Part shown: one piece after another, positions 1 to 8,035 of the stretch
Layout: each line of letters opens with the position of its first letter
Position numbering within the stretch: position 1 is the first letter of the stretch
NCBI GenBank assembly: GCA_035463475.1
Contig: DATHTE010000110.1
Location: 32,899 to 96,898 of the forward strand
Direction: 5' to 3'
DNA length: 64,000 nucleotides
Origin: JACPDI01 sp035463475
GTDB lineage: Bacteria; Acidobacteriota; Vicinamibacteria; Vicinamibacterales; 2-12-FULL-66-21
The notes under the pieces: model-generated
Seen by the model: the letters and a program-made list of their open reading frames with translations, nothing else
Database searches by the model: none
Told to the model about the DNA's origin: nothing
Position numbers and translations under genes: made by a program

Positions 1-561
1 ACCGACATCCGGACCGTGCTGCTGCGGTCGTTGCGCCGGCAGATCAGCATGGTGACGCAGGAAACGGTGCTCTTCGACGACACGATCGCGCACAACATCG
101 CGTACGGTGCGCCGGACGCCGACAGGGAGGCGATCGAGGCGGCTGCGCGCGCCGCGCACGCCCACGATTTCATCGTGGCACTCCCCCAGCAGTACGACAC
201 CCGCATCGGCGAGCGGGGGCAGCGGCTCTCCGGGGGACAGCGCCAGCGGATCGCGATCGCCCGCGCGCTCCTGAAGAACGCGCCGATTCTGATCCTGGAC
301 GAGGCGACCTCGTCGCTGGACGCTGAGTCGGAGCTGCTCGTGCAGCAGGCGCTCGCCAACCTCATGGCCAACCGGACGTCGTTCGTCATCGCGCACCGCC
401 TGTCCACGATCCGGCGCGCGGATGCGATCATCGTGCTCGACCGCGGACGGATCGTCGAGATGGGCAGGCACGACGAGCTGCTGGGGCGAACCGACGGCGC
501 GTATGCGAGGCTCTATGCGCTGCAGCTGTTCGAGCGCAGGAAGGAGCCGGCGAGCGCGTGA
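1..561 (+). CDS. ABC transporter ATP-binding/permease protein, 3' end only
   Basis: The reading frame is open from the first base, so the 5' part lies outside the window; 186 residues remain. These are the C-terminal part of an exporter-type nucleotide-binding domain: Q-loop context (QETVLFDDTIAHNIAYG), ABC signature LSGGQRQRIAIARALL, Walker B/D-loop LILDEATSSLD and H-loop IAHRLSTIRRAD. The Walker A and membrane domain are not visible. The sequence resembles MsbA/lipid-exporter-type half transporters, so lipid A or lipid flipping is likely but not proven. The stop codon overlaps the GTG start of yicC by 4 bases (GTGA), implying translational coupling. Confidence 0.93.
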   Translation, partial: TDIRTVLLRSLRRQISMVTQETVLFDDTIAHNIAYGAPDADREAIEAAARAAHAHDFIVALPQQYDTRIGERGQRLSGGQRQRIAIARALLKNAPILILDEATSSLDAESELLVQQALANLMANRTSFVIAHRLSTIRRADAIIVLDRGRIVEMGRHDELLGRTDGAYARLYALQLFERRKEPASA

Positions 562-1457
562 TCAAATCGATGACCGGCTTTGCCTCGCTCACGCGGGACG
601 AGAACGCGACGACCATTGGCGTGACGATTCGCGCGGTGAACAGCCGGTACCTCGATCTGCAGCTCCGGCTGCCGCAGGCGCTCGGGGACCTGGAGCCGAA
701 ACTGCGCGCGGCCGCGCAGCAGCGGCTCTCGCGCGGGCGCATCGAGGTGAGCGTCTCGCTGCAGACCCGTCAGCCGGCCGCGCCGGACGTGCAGCTGAAC
801 GACGGCTTCGTCGAAGCGCTCAGCGCGGCGCTCGCCCAGGCGCGAGCGAAGGGGCTCGTTGCGGGGGAACTTGCGCCGGGCGACCTGTTGCGGCTGCCGC
901 AGGCGCTCGTGATCCGTGAGCGGGAAGAGTCGGCGGAACAGGCGACCGCCGCGGCCGCCTCGCTCGAGCGCGCGATCCTCGCCGCCGTTGCCGATGCGCT
1001 CGCCGCCCTGGACGAAATGCGCACCCGTGAAGGAGAGGCGCTCGCGACCGATCTCGAAGGGCGGCGAGGCCGGCTGCACGAGATCATCGACAACGTGGCC
1101 GCGGCCGCCGACGCCGGTCGGGCGGCTCGCCAGCAGCAGCTCGCCGATCGCGTCAAGGAGTTCGGCGTGGAGGCGGCCGTGGATCCGGCGGCCCTCGCCC
1201 AGGAGATCGTCCGGTTCGTCGCCCGCTCGGACATCACCGAGGAACTCGTCCGGTTCCGCACGCACCTCGACCACTGGGCGGCGCTCGCCGCGGGGGCGGA
1301 GCCGTGCGGCCGCAAGCTCGATTTCCTGCTGCAGGAGCTGAACCGGGAGATCAACACGATCGGGTCGAAGGCCGAAGGGGCGACCGCCTCGGCGCTCGTC
1401 GTCGAGGCGAAGGCGGAACTCGAACGCGTGCGCGAACAGGTCCAGAATGTCGAGTGA
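558..1457 (+). CDS. yicC: YicC/YloC family endoribonuclease
   Basis: 299 residues, the usual family length. The N-terminus IKSMTGFASL and the C-terminal block around RKLDFLLQELNREINTIGSKA are hallmark YicC segments (the C-terminal part is the former DUF1732). Family members are stress-linked endoribonucleases in E. coli. The GTG start at 558 overlaps the preceding stop; an ATG at 570 (MTGF) is the alternative start. The 3' end overlaps gmk by 11 bases. The order yicC-gmk-rpoZ-coaBC is conserved in many bacteria, which supports the assignment. Confidence 0.93.
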   Translation: MIKSMTGFASLTRDENATTIGVTIRAVNSRYLDLQLRLPQALGDLEPKLRAAAQQRLSRGRIEVSVSLQTRQPAAPDVQLNDGFVEALSAALAQARAKGLVAGELAPGDLLRLPQALVIREREESAEQATAAAASLERAILAAVADALAALDEMRTREGEALATDLEGRRGRLHEIIDNVAAAADAGRAARQQQLADRVKEFGVEAAVDPAALAQEIVRFVARSDITEELVRFRTHLDHWAALAAGAEPCGRKLDFLLQELNREINTIGSKAEGATASALVVEAKAELERVREQVQNVE

Positions 1458-2079
1458 GACGCGGAAAGGGCTGCTCTTCGTCGTGTCCGCGCCCTCCGGG
1501 ACGGGCAAGACAACGCTCGTCGAAGAGCTCGTGCGCGTAATGCCGGGGCTGAAAATGTCCCGGTCCTACACGTCCCGGGCGGCGCGTCCGGGCGAGTGCG
1601 ACGGGGTCGACTATAATTTTGTGACACGCGCCCGATTCGAGGAGATGGTCGCCCGGGACGAGTTCCTGGAGTGGGCTGACGTGTTCGGCAACCTCTACGG
1701 GACGCGTCGAGCGGACACCGAGCGTCGGCTTGCGGCCGGCGATGACGTCGTCCTCGTCATCGACGTGCAGGGAGCGCGGCAGGTCCGCCGGCAGAGAGTG
1801 CCGACGATTACCGTGTTCGTGATGCCCCCCTCGTTCGAGGCGCTCGAGCGTCGGCTGCGCGGGCGGTGCAAGGACACCGAGGAGGCGATCCTGCGCCGGC
1901 TCGCCACGGCGCGGGACGAAGTGGCCGCATTCAACGAGTACGAGTACGTGGTGGTCAACGACGAGTTCGACGCCTGCGTCGAGCGGCTGCGGAGCATCGT
2001 CGTGGCGGAGCGGGCGAGGCTGGCGGTCGTGCGCCGCAGAGCCGAGCGGATCGTGTCCACATTCACAGGGAAGGACTGA
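1447..2079 (+). CDS. gmk: guanylate kinase
   Basis: 210 residues. Phosphorylates GMP to GDP using ATP in the cytoplasm. The P-loop SAPSGTGKTTL lies at residues 14-24, the GMP-binding segment SYTSRAARPGE follows at about 40-50, and VDYNFV and LEWADVFGNLYGT are typical lid/GMP-domain motifs. The ATG start overlaps the end of yicC by 11 bases. It sits directly upstream of rpoZ, the common bacterial arrangement. Confidence 0.97.
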   Translation: MSSETRKGLLFVVSAPSGTGKTTLVEELVRVMPGLKMSRSYTSRAARPGECDGVDYNFVTRARFEEMVARDEFLEWADVFGNLYGTRRADTERRLAAGDDVVLVIDVQGARQVRRQRVPTITVFVMPPSFEALERRLRGRCKDTEEAILRRLATARDEVAAFNEYEYVVVNDEFDACVERLRSIVVAERARLAVVRRRAERIVSTFTGKD

Positions 2080-2085
2080 AGGCAC

Positions 2086-2253
2086 GTGGGGAAATCAGAA
2101 CCGAAGAACGGATTCGAATTCGTGACGGTGGCCAGCGCGCGGGCCCGGCAGCTGCTGCGCGGCTGCACGCCGAAAGTGGAGTCGCGCTCGCCCAAGAAGG
2201 CGCGGGTGGCCATGCGCGAGGTGAAGGCCGGGGCGGTCCGGAAGACCGAGTAG
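2086..2253 (+). CDS. rpoZ: DNA-directed RNA polymerase omega subunit, short form
   Basis: A 55-residue ORF starting at GTG 2086, filling the space between gmk (ends 2079) and coaBC (starts 2258). The sequence contains FEFVTVASARARQLLRGCTP, then VAMREVKAG, matching the conserved core of omega (the FxxVxxAxxRARQLxxG and AxxEVxxG motifs). Omega helps assemble RNA polymerase through the beta' C-terminus. It is shorter than the 70-90 residues usual for omega, lacking most of the C-terminal tail. The position gmk-rpoZ-coaBC is the classical location and is the strongest support. The ribosome-binding site is weak (AAGG close to the start). Confidence 0.85.
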   Translation: MGKSEPKNGFEFVTVASARARQLLRGCTPKVESRSPKKARVAMREVKAGAVRKTE

Positions 2254-2257
2254 CACG

Positions 2258-3499
2258 ATGTCCCTTATCGCGTTGGGCGTGAGCGGCGGGATCGGCGCTT
2301 ACAAAGCGGTCGAGGTCGTCCGCGCGCTCCAGCAGCGCGGGCACGATGTCGTCGCCATCATGACCCGCAATGCGCGGCGCTTCGTCGCGCCGCTGACCTT
2401 CGAAGCGATCACGCGGCATCGTGTCATCAGCAGCCAGTGGACGCCCGGGCTCAACGCCGACATCGAACACATCTCCATCGCGACGGACATCGATCTGCTG
2501 ATCGTCGCGCCAGCGACCGCGAACATCCTGGGCAAGCTCGCGAACGGGATCGCGGACGACTTCCTGTCCACGCTGTACCTCGCGACGCGAGCGCCGGTGC
2601 TCGTCGCGCCGGCGATGAACACGCGGATGCTCGAACACGAGGCGGTGCAGCGCAACCTGACCAAGCTCGCGTCGCGGGGCGTGCACTTCGTCGAGCCGTC
2701 GGAAGGCTACCTGGCGTGCGGCTGGATGGGGAAAGGACGCCTGGCCGACCCTGCTGTCATCGCGGAGGCGGCCGAGCAGATCCTCAGGCCGACACAGTCA
2801 CTCACGGGGCGCCGCGTTCTGGTGAGCGCGGGGCCGACCTACGAGGACCTCGACCCGGTCCGCTTCGTCGGGAACCGCTCGAGCGGGAAGATGGGCTTCG
2901 CGCTGGCGGAGGAGGCCGCGAGGAGGGGCGCAGCGGTGACGATCGTCGCGGGCCCGACGCGGGTCGATCCCCCGCCCGGGCCTTCGGTCGTGCGAGTGCG
3001 CTCGGCGGCGGAGATGCGTGACGCCGTGCTGCAGCATGCCGAGGGCGCGGACCTGGTGATCATGGCTGCGGCGGTGGCCGACTACACGCCGGTGGCAGGC
3101 GCCGCGGCGGGGAAGCTGCCGCGCGAGGGGGAGGTCCTGACGCTGGAGCTCCGCAAGACCCCTGACATCCTCGGCGAGCTGGGGCGCCGTCGAGGCGCGG
3201 AACACCTCCCGGTGCTCATCGGCTTCGCGGCCGAGACCGGAGATCCGTCAGCCCGCGCCCGGGAGAAACTCCTCTCCAAGCGGATCGATTTGATAATCGC
3301 CAACGACGTGTCGCGAAGCGATCGCGGCTTCGACGTCGACATGAACGCCGCGACGATGATCAGCGCCGTGGGCGACGAGGCGCTCCCGCTGCAGACCAAG
3401 CGTGACCTCGCGCGCGCGATCCTCGACCGGGCCGAAGCCCTCCTCAACGCCGCCGCGACCGCGCGCGCCTCTGCGCCGCACGCTGACTTCCGTGGCTGA
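2258..3499 (+). CDS. coaBC: bifunctional phosphopantothenoylcysteine decarboxylase / phosphopantothenate-cysteine ligase
   Basis: 413 residues, full length. Two consecutive steps of coenzyme A synthesis. The N-terminal flavoprotein decarboxylase (CoaC, about 1-185) shows SGGIGAYK, IEHISIA (active-site His), the APAMN substrate-binding motif and LACGWMGKGRL (active-site Cys). The C-terminal ligase (CoaB, about 190-400) shows VSAGPTYEDLDPVRF, NRSSGKMG, AAAVADYTP and the KLPRE/ELRKTPDIL loop. The ATG start is 4 bases after rpoZ. Its end overlaps the GTG start of the downstream glycosylase by 8 bases. Confidence 0.97.
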   Translation: MSLIALGVSGGIGAYKAVEVVRALQQRGHDVVAIMTRNARRFVAPLTFEAITRHRVISSQWTPGLNADIEHISIATDIDLLIVAPATANILGKLANGIADDFLSTLYLATRAPVLVAPAMNTRMLEHEAVQRNLTKLASRGVHFVEPSEGYLACGWMGKGRLADPAVIAEAAEQILRPTQSLTGRRVLVSAGPTYEDLDPVRFVGNRSSGKMGFALAEEAARRGAAVTIVAGPTRVDPPPGPSVVRVRSAAEMRDAVLQHAEGADLVIMAAAVADYTPVAGAAAGKLPREGEVLTLELRKTPDILGELGRRRGAEHLPVLIGFAAETGDPSARAREKLLSKRIDLIIANDVSRSDRGFDVDMNAATMISAVGDEALPLQTKRDLARAILDRAEALLNAAATARASAPHADFRG

Positions 3500-4226
3500 C
3501 CCGCGGGACCTCCGACAGCAGGCCGCCGAGCACCTCCGGTTCTTCTCGGATCTCGGAGTGGAAGGAGTCAGCCGCGACCTGCGCTGGAGAGCGCGCGGCG
3601 CGGGCGAGAAGCTGACACCTGCGACGATAACGCCGGGCGGCGGCGGTCCGGCCACGCGCGCCAGCGCGCACGACCTGCTGGTGGAGATTCGCGCCGATCT
3701 CGGGGACTGCACGCGGTGCAAACTCCACCGCCTCGGGCGCACCCAGATCGTGTTTGGCGTCGGGAACCCGAACGCCGATCTGATGTTCGTCGGCGAAGCG
3801 CCCGGTCAGGACGAAGATCTCCAGGGCTTTCCGTTCGTGGGTCGCGCCGGACAACTCCTCACGAAGATCATCGAGGCGATCGGTCTGAAGCGCGAGGACG
3901 TGTACATCGCGAACGTGCTCAAGTGCCGTCCCCCCCAGAACCGCAACCCCGAGCCGGATGAAGTGGCGAGCTGCGTGCCGTTCCTGCGGCGCCAAATCGA
4001 GGCGATCGACCCGAAGGTGATCGTCGCGCTCGGATCGTTCGCGGCCCGCACGCTGCTGCAGACCGAGGACGCGATTTCGCGTCTGCGCGGCCGCGTCTAT
4101 CGGTACGGCAAAGCCAGCCTGGTGGCGACCTACCATCCCGCCTACCTTCTCCGAAGCCCTGAGAAGAAGCGCGACACATGGGAGGACATGAAGAAAGTCC
4201 GGGCGCTCCTGCGCGGCGAGGCGTGA
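3492..4226 (+). CDS. type-4 (iron-sulfur) uracil-DNA glycosylase
   Basis: 244 residues from GTG 3492, which overlaps the coaBC stop. Removes uracil from DNA. Four cysteines positioned as in family-4 UDGs (C73, C76, C145, C161) should hold a 4Fe-4S cluster; motif 1 is GEAPGQDED (residues 101-109), and HPAYLLR near the C-terminus is the second catalytic loop. About 60 residues at the N-terminus precede the conserved domain and look flexible. The frame stays open further upstream inside coaBC, but a start there would give an extra low-complexity tail, so GTG 3492 is preferred. The gene sits between coaBC and priA, which are usually adjacent. Confidence 0.93.
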   Translation: MADPRDLRQQAAEHLRFFSDLGVEGVSRDLRWRARGAGEKLTPATITPGGGGPATRASAHDLLVEIRADLGDCTRCKLHRLGRTQIVFGVGNPNADLMFVGEAPGQDEDLQGFPFVGRAGQLLTKIIEAIGLKREDVYIANVLKCRPPQNRNPEPDEVASCVPFLRRQIEAIDPKVIVALGSFAARTLLQTEDAISRLRGRVYRYGKASLVATYHPAYLLRSPEKKRDTWEDMKKVRALLRGEA

Positions 4227-4227
4227 T

Positions 4228-6660
4228 GTGCGCGTCGCCGTGGCCGTTCCCGTACCAGGCCTCGATCTCCTGACGTACAGCGTCCCGGAGGGCTGGCCCG
4301 CCCCGTCCGTCGGCGCCCGCGCGCTCGTCCCGGTCGGCGCGCGCACGCTGACCGGCGTCATCGTTGGCGCCGCGAGCGCAGAGGACAGCGCCCGCGACGT
4401 CAAGCCGCTCGCCGACGTCCTCGATGCGTCTCCATTCCTTCCAGCCGACGTGGTGAAGCTCGCGCTGTGGGTCGCGGAGTATTACGTCAGCCCCCCGGGG
4501 GAAGCGCTCGCCGCCGCGATGCCGCCGGGCGCGTCCATCGAAAGCGAGCGCCGCCTTCGGATCACCGACGCCGGGCGCGAGGCGCTCGCCCGCGGCGGTC
4601 TGCCGCGCGGCGCGTCCGTGCGCGTGCTGAGGCTACTGGAGCCGGGCAGGCCGGAGGCGCTGGCCAGGATCGCCCGGAGGCTGTCGGCCGGCGCGCCGCC
4701 GAAGGGCCTTCACGCGCTCGTCAACGCATTGGCCGCGTCCGGGCTGATCGAGGTCGAGCAGCCGCTCGTCGGCAGGGCAGACGCGTTTCGCGTCGAGAAG
4801 ATTGCCGCGATCACCGCGCAGGGACTCGACGCCGGCGCGCACCCGCGTCTGGGGCCGCGTCAGCTCGAGGCGATCGCGGCGCTCCGTGGCGCGCCGGAGG
4901 GGATGTCGTTCCGGGAGCTCGCGGAGCGCGGGATCGACGCTGACACCGTTGGGCGTCTCGCCTCACGCGGTCTGGTGGCGGTGCGCACGCGGCGCCTGGA
5001 GCGCGACCCCTGGGATGCCAACGCCCTCGCGATCGCCGGGTCGAACGAACTGGAGCTGACGGGCGAGCAGGCACGCGCCGTGGAACGGCTGGAGCCGCGG
5101 CTGCGCGCGCACGCGTTCCACGCCGCGCTCCTCTACGGCGTGACGGGCAGCGGCAAGACAGAGGTGTACCTGCGGCTGGCGCGGCGCAGCCTCTCGCACG
5201 GGCGGCGCGTGCTGATGCTCGTGCCGGAAATCGCGCTCACCCCCGCCGTCGCGGCCCGTTTCCGCGCCGCGTTCGGCGATCGCGTCGCGATCCAGCACAG
5301 CGGTCTTTCCGACGGCGAGCGGCACGACCAGTGGCACCGCATTCGATCGGGCGCGATCGACGTGGCGGTGGGCACGCGGTCGGCCGTGTTCGCCCCGCTT
5401 CCGGACATCGGGCTCATCGTCGTGGACGAGGAGCACGACGGGTCCTATAAGCAGGACGAGACGCCGCGCTATAACGGGCGCGACGTGGCGCTCGTTCGCG
5501 GACGGCAGGCCGGGGCGCTCGTGGTGCTCGGTTCGGCGACGCCGTCGATGGAGAGCTACTCCAACGCCGAGAAGGGGCGCTACGAGAAGATCGTGCTGCA
5601 GCGGCGCGTGCTCGACCGCCCGCTGGCGGACGTCGAGATCGTGGACATGCGCGAGGAGCTGGCCAGCGAAGGGCCGGACGTCGTGCTGAGCCGCGCGCTG
5701 GCGGCAGCGCTTCAGCAGACGCATGCGAGGGGGGAGCAGGCGGTCGTGCTGTTGAACCGGCGCGGCTACGCGGCCGCGGTGTTCTGCCGGCAGTGCGGCG
5801 GGACCGCCGAATGCCCGAACTGCAGCGTCTCGCTCACCGTGCACCTGCAATCGCGGCGGGCCCGCTGTCACTACTGCAACTACTCGATGACCGTCCCGAA
5901 GCAGTGCCCGGCCTGCGCGGCGCCCTACCTGGATCACGTGGGGTTCGGCACCGAGCGCGTCGAAGCCGAGGTGAAACGCGCGCTGCCCGGCGCGCGCGTC
6001 GCGCGGCTCGACCGCGACACCGTGCGTCGCCGCGGGGCCATCACCGCGCTGCTCTCGCGGTTCGCGGCCGGCGATATCGACGTGCTCGTCGGTACGCAGA
6101 TGGTCGCAAAGGGGCATGACTTTCCGCGGGTGACGCTGGTCGGTGTCGTCTCGGCCGACGTCGGATTGGGCCTCGCGGACTTCCGCGCCGCGGAGCGCAC
6201 GTTTCAGCTGCTCACGCAGGTCGCCGGGCGCGCCGGCCGCGGCGAGGCGCCGGGCGTCGCGATCGTCCAGACGCTGTTCCCGGCGCATTACAGCATCCGC
6301 CACGCCTGCCGCCAGGATTACGAGGCGTTCTTCCAGGAGGAGCTCCGGTTCCGGCGGGCCATGCGGTACCCGCCGGCGGTCGCGCTGATCAACACGATCG
6401 TGAGGGGCGCCTCGCTCGCCGACGCGTTGACCACGGCCACCGATCTCGCCCGGCGCGTCCGGACCGGCCCCTACGACCTGCGCGTGCTCGGCCCCGCCAC
6501 CGCGCCGCTCAGCCGCCTGCGCGGCGAGCACCGCGTGCAGTTCTTCATCAAGGGAACGAACCGCCGCGTGATGCGCACGGCGCTCGTCGGTGCGCTTGAA
6601 CACCTCAGGGCGCACCGGCGGAAGATCGTCGTCGACGTGGATCCCCTCACGGTGCTCTAG
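4228..6660 (+). CDS. priA: primosomal replication protein N' (PriA helicase)
   Basis: 810 residues. Restarts stalled replication forks by recognising branched DNA and loading the replicative helicase. N-terminal 3'-DNA-binding domain (YSVPEG... about 1-110), winged helix, helicase lobe 1 with Walker A GVTGSGKTE (about 305-313) and DEEH box, eight zinc-binding cysteines in CRQCGGTAECPNC, CHYC and CPAC (about 521-566), then helicase lobe 2 (GTQMVAKGHDF, QVAGRAGRG). GTG start one base after the glycosylase stop. The stop codon lies in a CTAG palindrome shared with the convergent protease gene. Confidence 0.97.
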   Translation: MRVAVAVPVPGLDLLTYSVPEGWPAPSVGARALVPVGARTLTGVIVGAASAEDSARDVKPLADVLDASPFLPADVVKLALWVAEYYVSPPGEALAAAMPPGASIESERRLRITDAGREALARGGLPRGASVRVLRLLEPGRPEALARIARRLSAGAPPKGLHALVNALAASGLIEVEQPLVGRADAFRVEKIAAITAQGLDAGAHPRLGPRQLEAIAALRGAPEGMSFRELAERGIDADTVGRLASRGLVAVRTRRLERDPWDANALAIAGSNELELTGEQARAVERLEPRLRAHAFHAALLYGVTGSGKTEVYLRLARRSLSHGRRVLMLVPEIALTPAVAARFRAAFGDRVAIQHSGLSDGERHDQWHRIRSGAIDVAVGTRSAVFAPLPDIGLIVVDEEHDGSYKQDETPRYNGRDVALVRGRQAGALVVLGSATPSMESYSNAEKGRYEKIVLQRRVLDRPLADVEIVDMREELASEGPDVVLSRALAAALQQTHARGEQAVVLLNRRGYAAAVFCRQCGGTAECPNCSVSLTVHLQSRRARCHYCNYSMTVPKQCPACAAPYLDHVGFGTERVEAEVKRALPGARVARLDRDTVRRRGAITALLSRFAAGDIDVLVGTQMVAKGHDFPRVTLVGVVSADVGLGLADFRAAERTFQLLTQVAGRAGRGEAPGVAIVQTLFPAHYSIRHACRQDYEAFFQEELRFRRAMRYPPAVALINTIVRGASLADALTTATDLARRVRTGPYDLRVLGPATAPLSRLRGEHRVQFFIKGTNRRVMRTALVGALEHLRAHRRKIVVDVDPLTVL

Positions 6661-7661
6661 CTGCTCAGCGTGAACACCTCGATCGGCACGGGCGTGAAGG
6701 AGAGGATGAAAATCACCGCGGAAAGCAGGGCAATCGCCTGCCGCCCGGGATCGAGCTGGATCGATTCATCGAGGACGCTCGGATGGCGCGGGCCGAAAGC
6801 GATCAGCATCGCCAGCATCATGAGTGTCATCATGAACCAGCTCGAGGAGACGAACGTCAGCGTCACGGCGACGGCGACGGTCAGCAGCGAGATGAGCGTC
6901 GCGCGTCGCCCGAGCGCCGAATAGGAAATGTGCCCGCCATCGAGCTGCCCGAACGGCAGCAGGTTCAGCGCCGTCGCGAGCAGGCCGAACCAGGCCGCGA
7001 ACGCCATCGGGTGCAGGTTGATCGAGTAGCCGTCGCTCACGGTGCCCCACACCAGCCGTGTCGCGAGGCGGAAGAGCAGCGGCTCACCGAGCTCCCAGCC
7101 GACGAAGTCGGCGGGCAGCGGCGCGACGGTGGACATCGCGAGCCCCAGGAACAGCGCCGGCAGCAGCAGGGCAAAGCCGGCGAGCGGCCCCGCGACGCCG
7201 ATGTCGAACAGGATCCTGCGGTTCGGAAACGCCTCGCGAATGCGGATGAACGCGCCGATGGTGCCGGTCAGCGGAATGGGCGCCGGCAGAAAATAAGGCA
7301 GCGTGGCGTCCACGCGATGGTACCGGCACATGAGATAGTGTCCCATCTCATGCGCGCCGAGAATCAACAGCAGCGTGCCGCTGTACCACAGGCCGTGCGG
7401 CCACATGTAGCCGAGGAACCCGCCGAGACTCACGCCGACTCCGCGCGAACCGAAGTTGGACAGGAAACTCAGGTAGTGCAGCGCGCCGACAAAAGTCGTC
7501 GTGAACAGCGTCACGAGCAGCAGCAGGATGTGCACCCAGTATCGGTGGCGGAAGCGCAGCGCGGGCCAGGCCGCTGGTTGCGCGACTGGTGCGACAGGTT
7601 CAACTTCCGGCCACGGCAGGTCGCGCGCCGGGGGCTGGCTTGGCGGGTATTCTGTGGACAC
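6657..7661 (-). CDS. site-2 protease family membrane metalloprotease (M50)
   Basis: 334 residues with several hydrophobic segments. The zinc motif HEMGH (H104, E105, H108) sits in the second or third membrane helix, and the third-ligand motif lies in NLLPFGQLDGGH. Intramembrane protease; its substrate cannot be told from sequence. The Pro-rich N-terminus (about 35 residues) is probably cytosolic. GTG start 8 bases downstream of the HU gene on the same strand, so the two are probably cotranscribed from the HU promoter. Start choice is moderately certain because no strong ribosome-binding site is seen. No PDZ domain, so it is not an RseP orthologue. Confidence 0.9.
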   Translation of the reverse strand: MSTEYPPSQPPARDLPWPEVEPVAPVAQPAAWPALRFRHRYWVHILLLLVTLFTTTFVGALHYLSFLSNFGSRGVGVSLGGFLGYMWPHGLWYSGTLLLILGAHEMGHYLMCRYHRVDATLPYFLPAPIPLTGTIGAFIRIREAFPNRRILFDIGVAGPLAGFALLLPALFLGLAMSTVAPLPADFVGWELGEPLLFRLATRLVWGTVSDGYSINLHPMAFAAWFGLLATALNLLPFGQLDGGHISYSALGRRATLISLLTVAVAVTLTFVSSSWFMMTLMMLAMLIAFGPRHPSVLDESIQLDPGRQAIALLSAVIFILSFTPVPIEVFTLSS

Positions 7662-7669
7662 GTGGAAGG

Positions 7670-7942
7670 CTAGCCGCCGATGTTCTGGAGCTCCTTGCCC
7701 GGTTTGAAGCGAATGGTCCGTCCCGGCGGAATACGGACTTCCTTCCCTGTGCGCGGGTTGCGGCCGATGCCCCGCTTGCGCGGCTTCACCTGGAAGACGC
7801 CGAAGCCGCGGAGCTCGATTCGCTCGCCCCGCTGCATCGACAACCGCATCGCATCGAACACGGCATCGACGGCAACCTCAGCCTTCACCTTGGTGATGTC
7901 GGCCACGCGCGACACCTCGTTGACGATGTCGACTTTGATCAT
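7670..7942 (-). CDS. HU/IHF family DNA-binding protein
   Basis: 90 residues (MIKVDIVNEV start). Histone-like dimeric DNA-bending protein: the beta-arm signature GFGVFQVKPRKRGIGRNPRTG is the HU/IHF hallmark, followed by IPPGRTIRFKPGKEL. The start at 7942 has a GAGGAG ribosome-binding site at 7952-7957 (9-base spacer). An upstream in-frame start at 7987 would lie inside the promoter and is rejected. The gene is transcribed away from der and leads into the site-2 protease gene. Confidence 0.96.
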   Translation of the reverse strand: MIKVDIVNEVSRVADITKVKAEVAVDAVFDAMRLSMQRGERIELRGFGVFQVKPRKRGIGRNPRTGKEVRIPPGRTIRFKPGKELQNIGG

Positions 7943-7970
7943 GCTTAGCCGCTCCTCGGAAGTGATAAAT

Positions 7971-7999
7971 AGCATAAGGACAATCACTTACGCTGTCAA
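7971..7999 (-). promoter_or_regulatory. near-consensus sigma-70 promoter of the HU gene
   Basis: On the - strand, TTGACA (7999-7994) is separated by exactly 17 bases from TATGCT (7976-7971). The -35 is a perfect match and the -10 is 5 of 6. Predicted transcription start near 7964, about 22 bases before the HU start codon and just upstream of the GAGGAG site. It is the best constitutive promoter visible in the window. Confidence 0.85.
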
Positions 8000-8035
8000 G
8001 TCCGCGTCTAAGTCGCAATTTCTGAGCGCCGCGGG

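Noticed and set aside
7943..7987. An HU start 15 codons upstream of the one chosen
   Set aside because: It would lie within the -10/-35 region of the promoter; MIKVDIVNEV after GAGGAG matches the family N-terminus.
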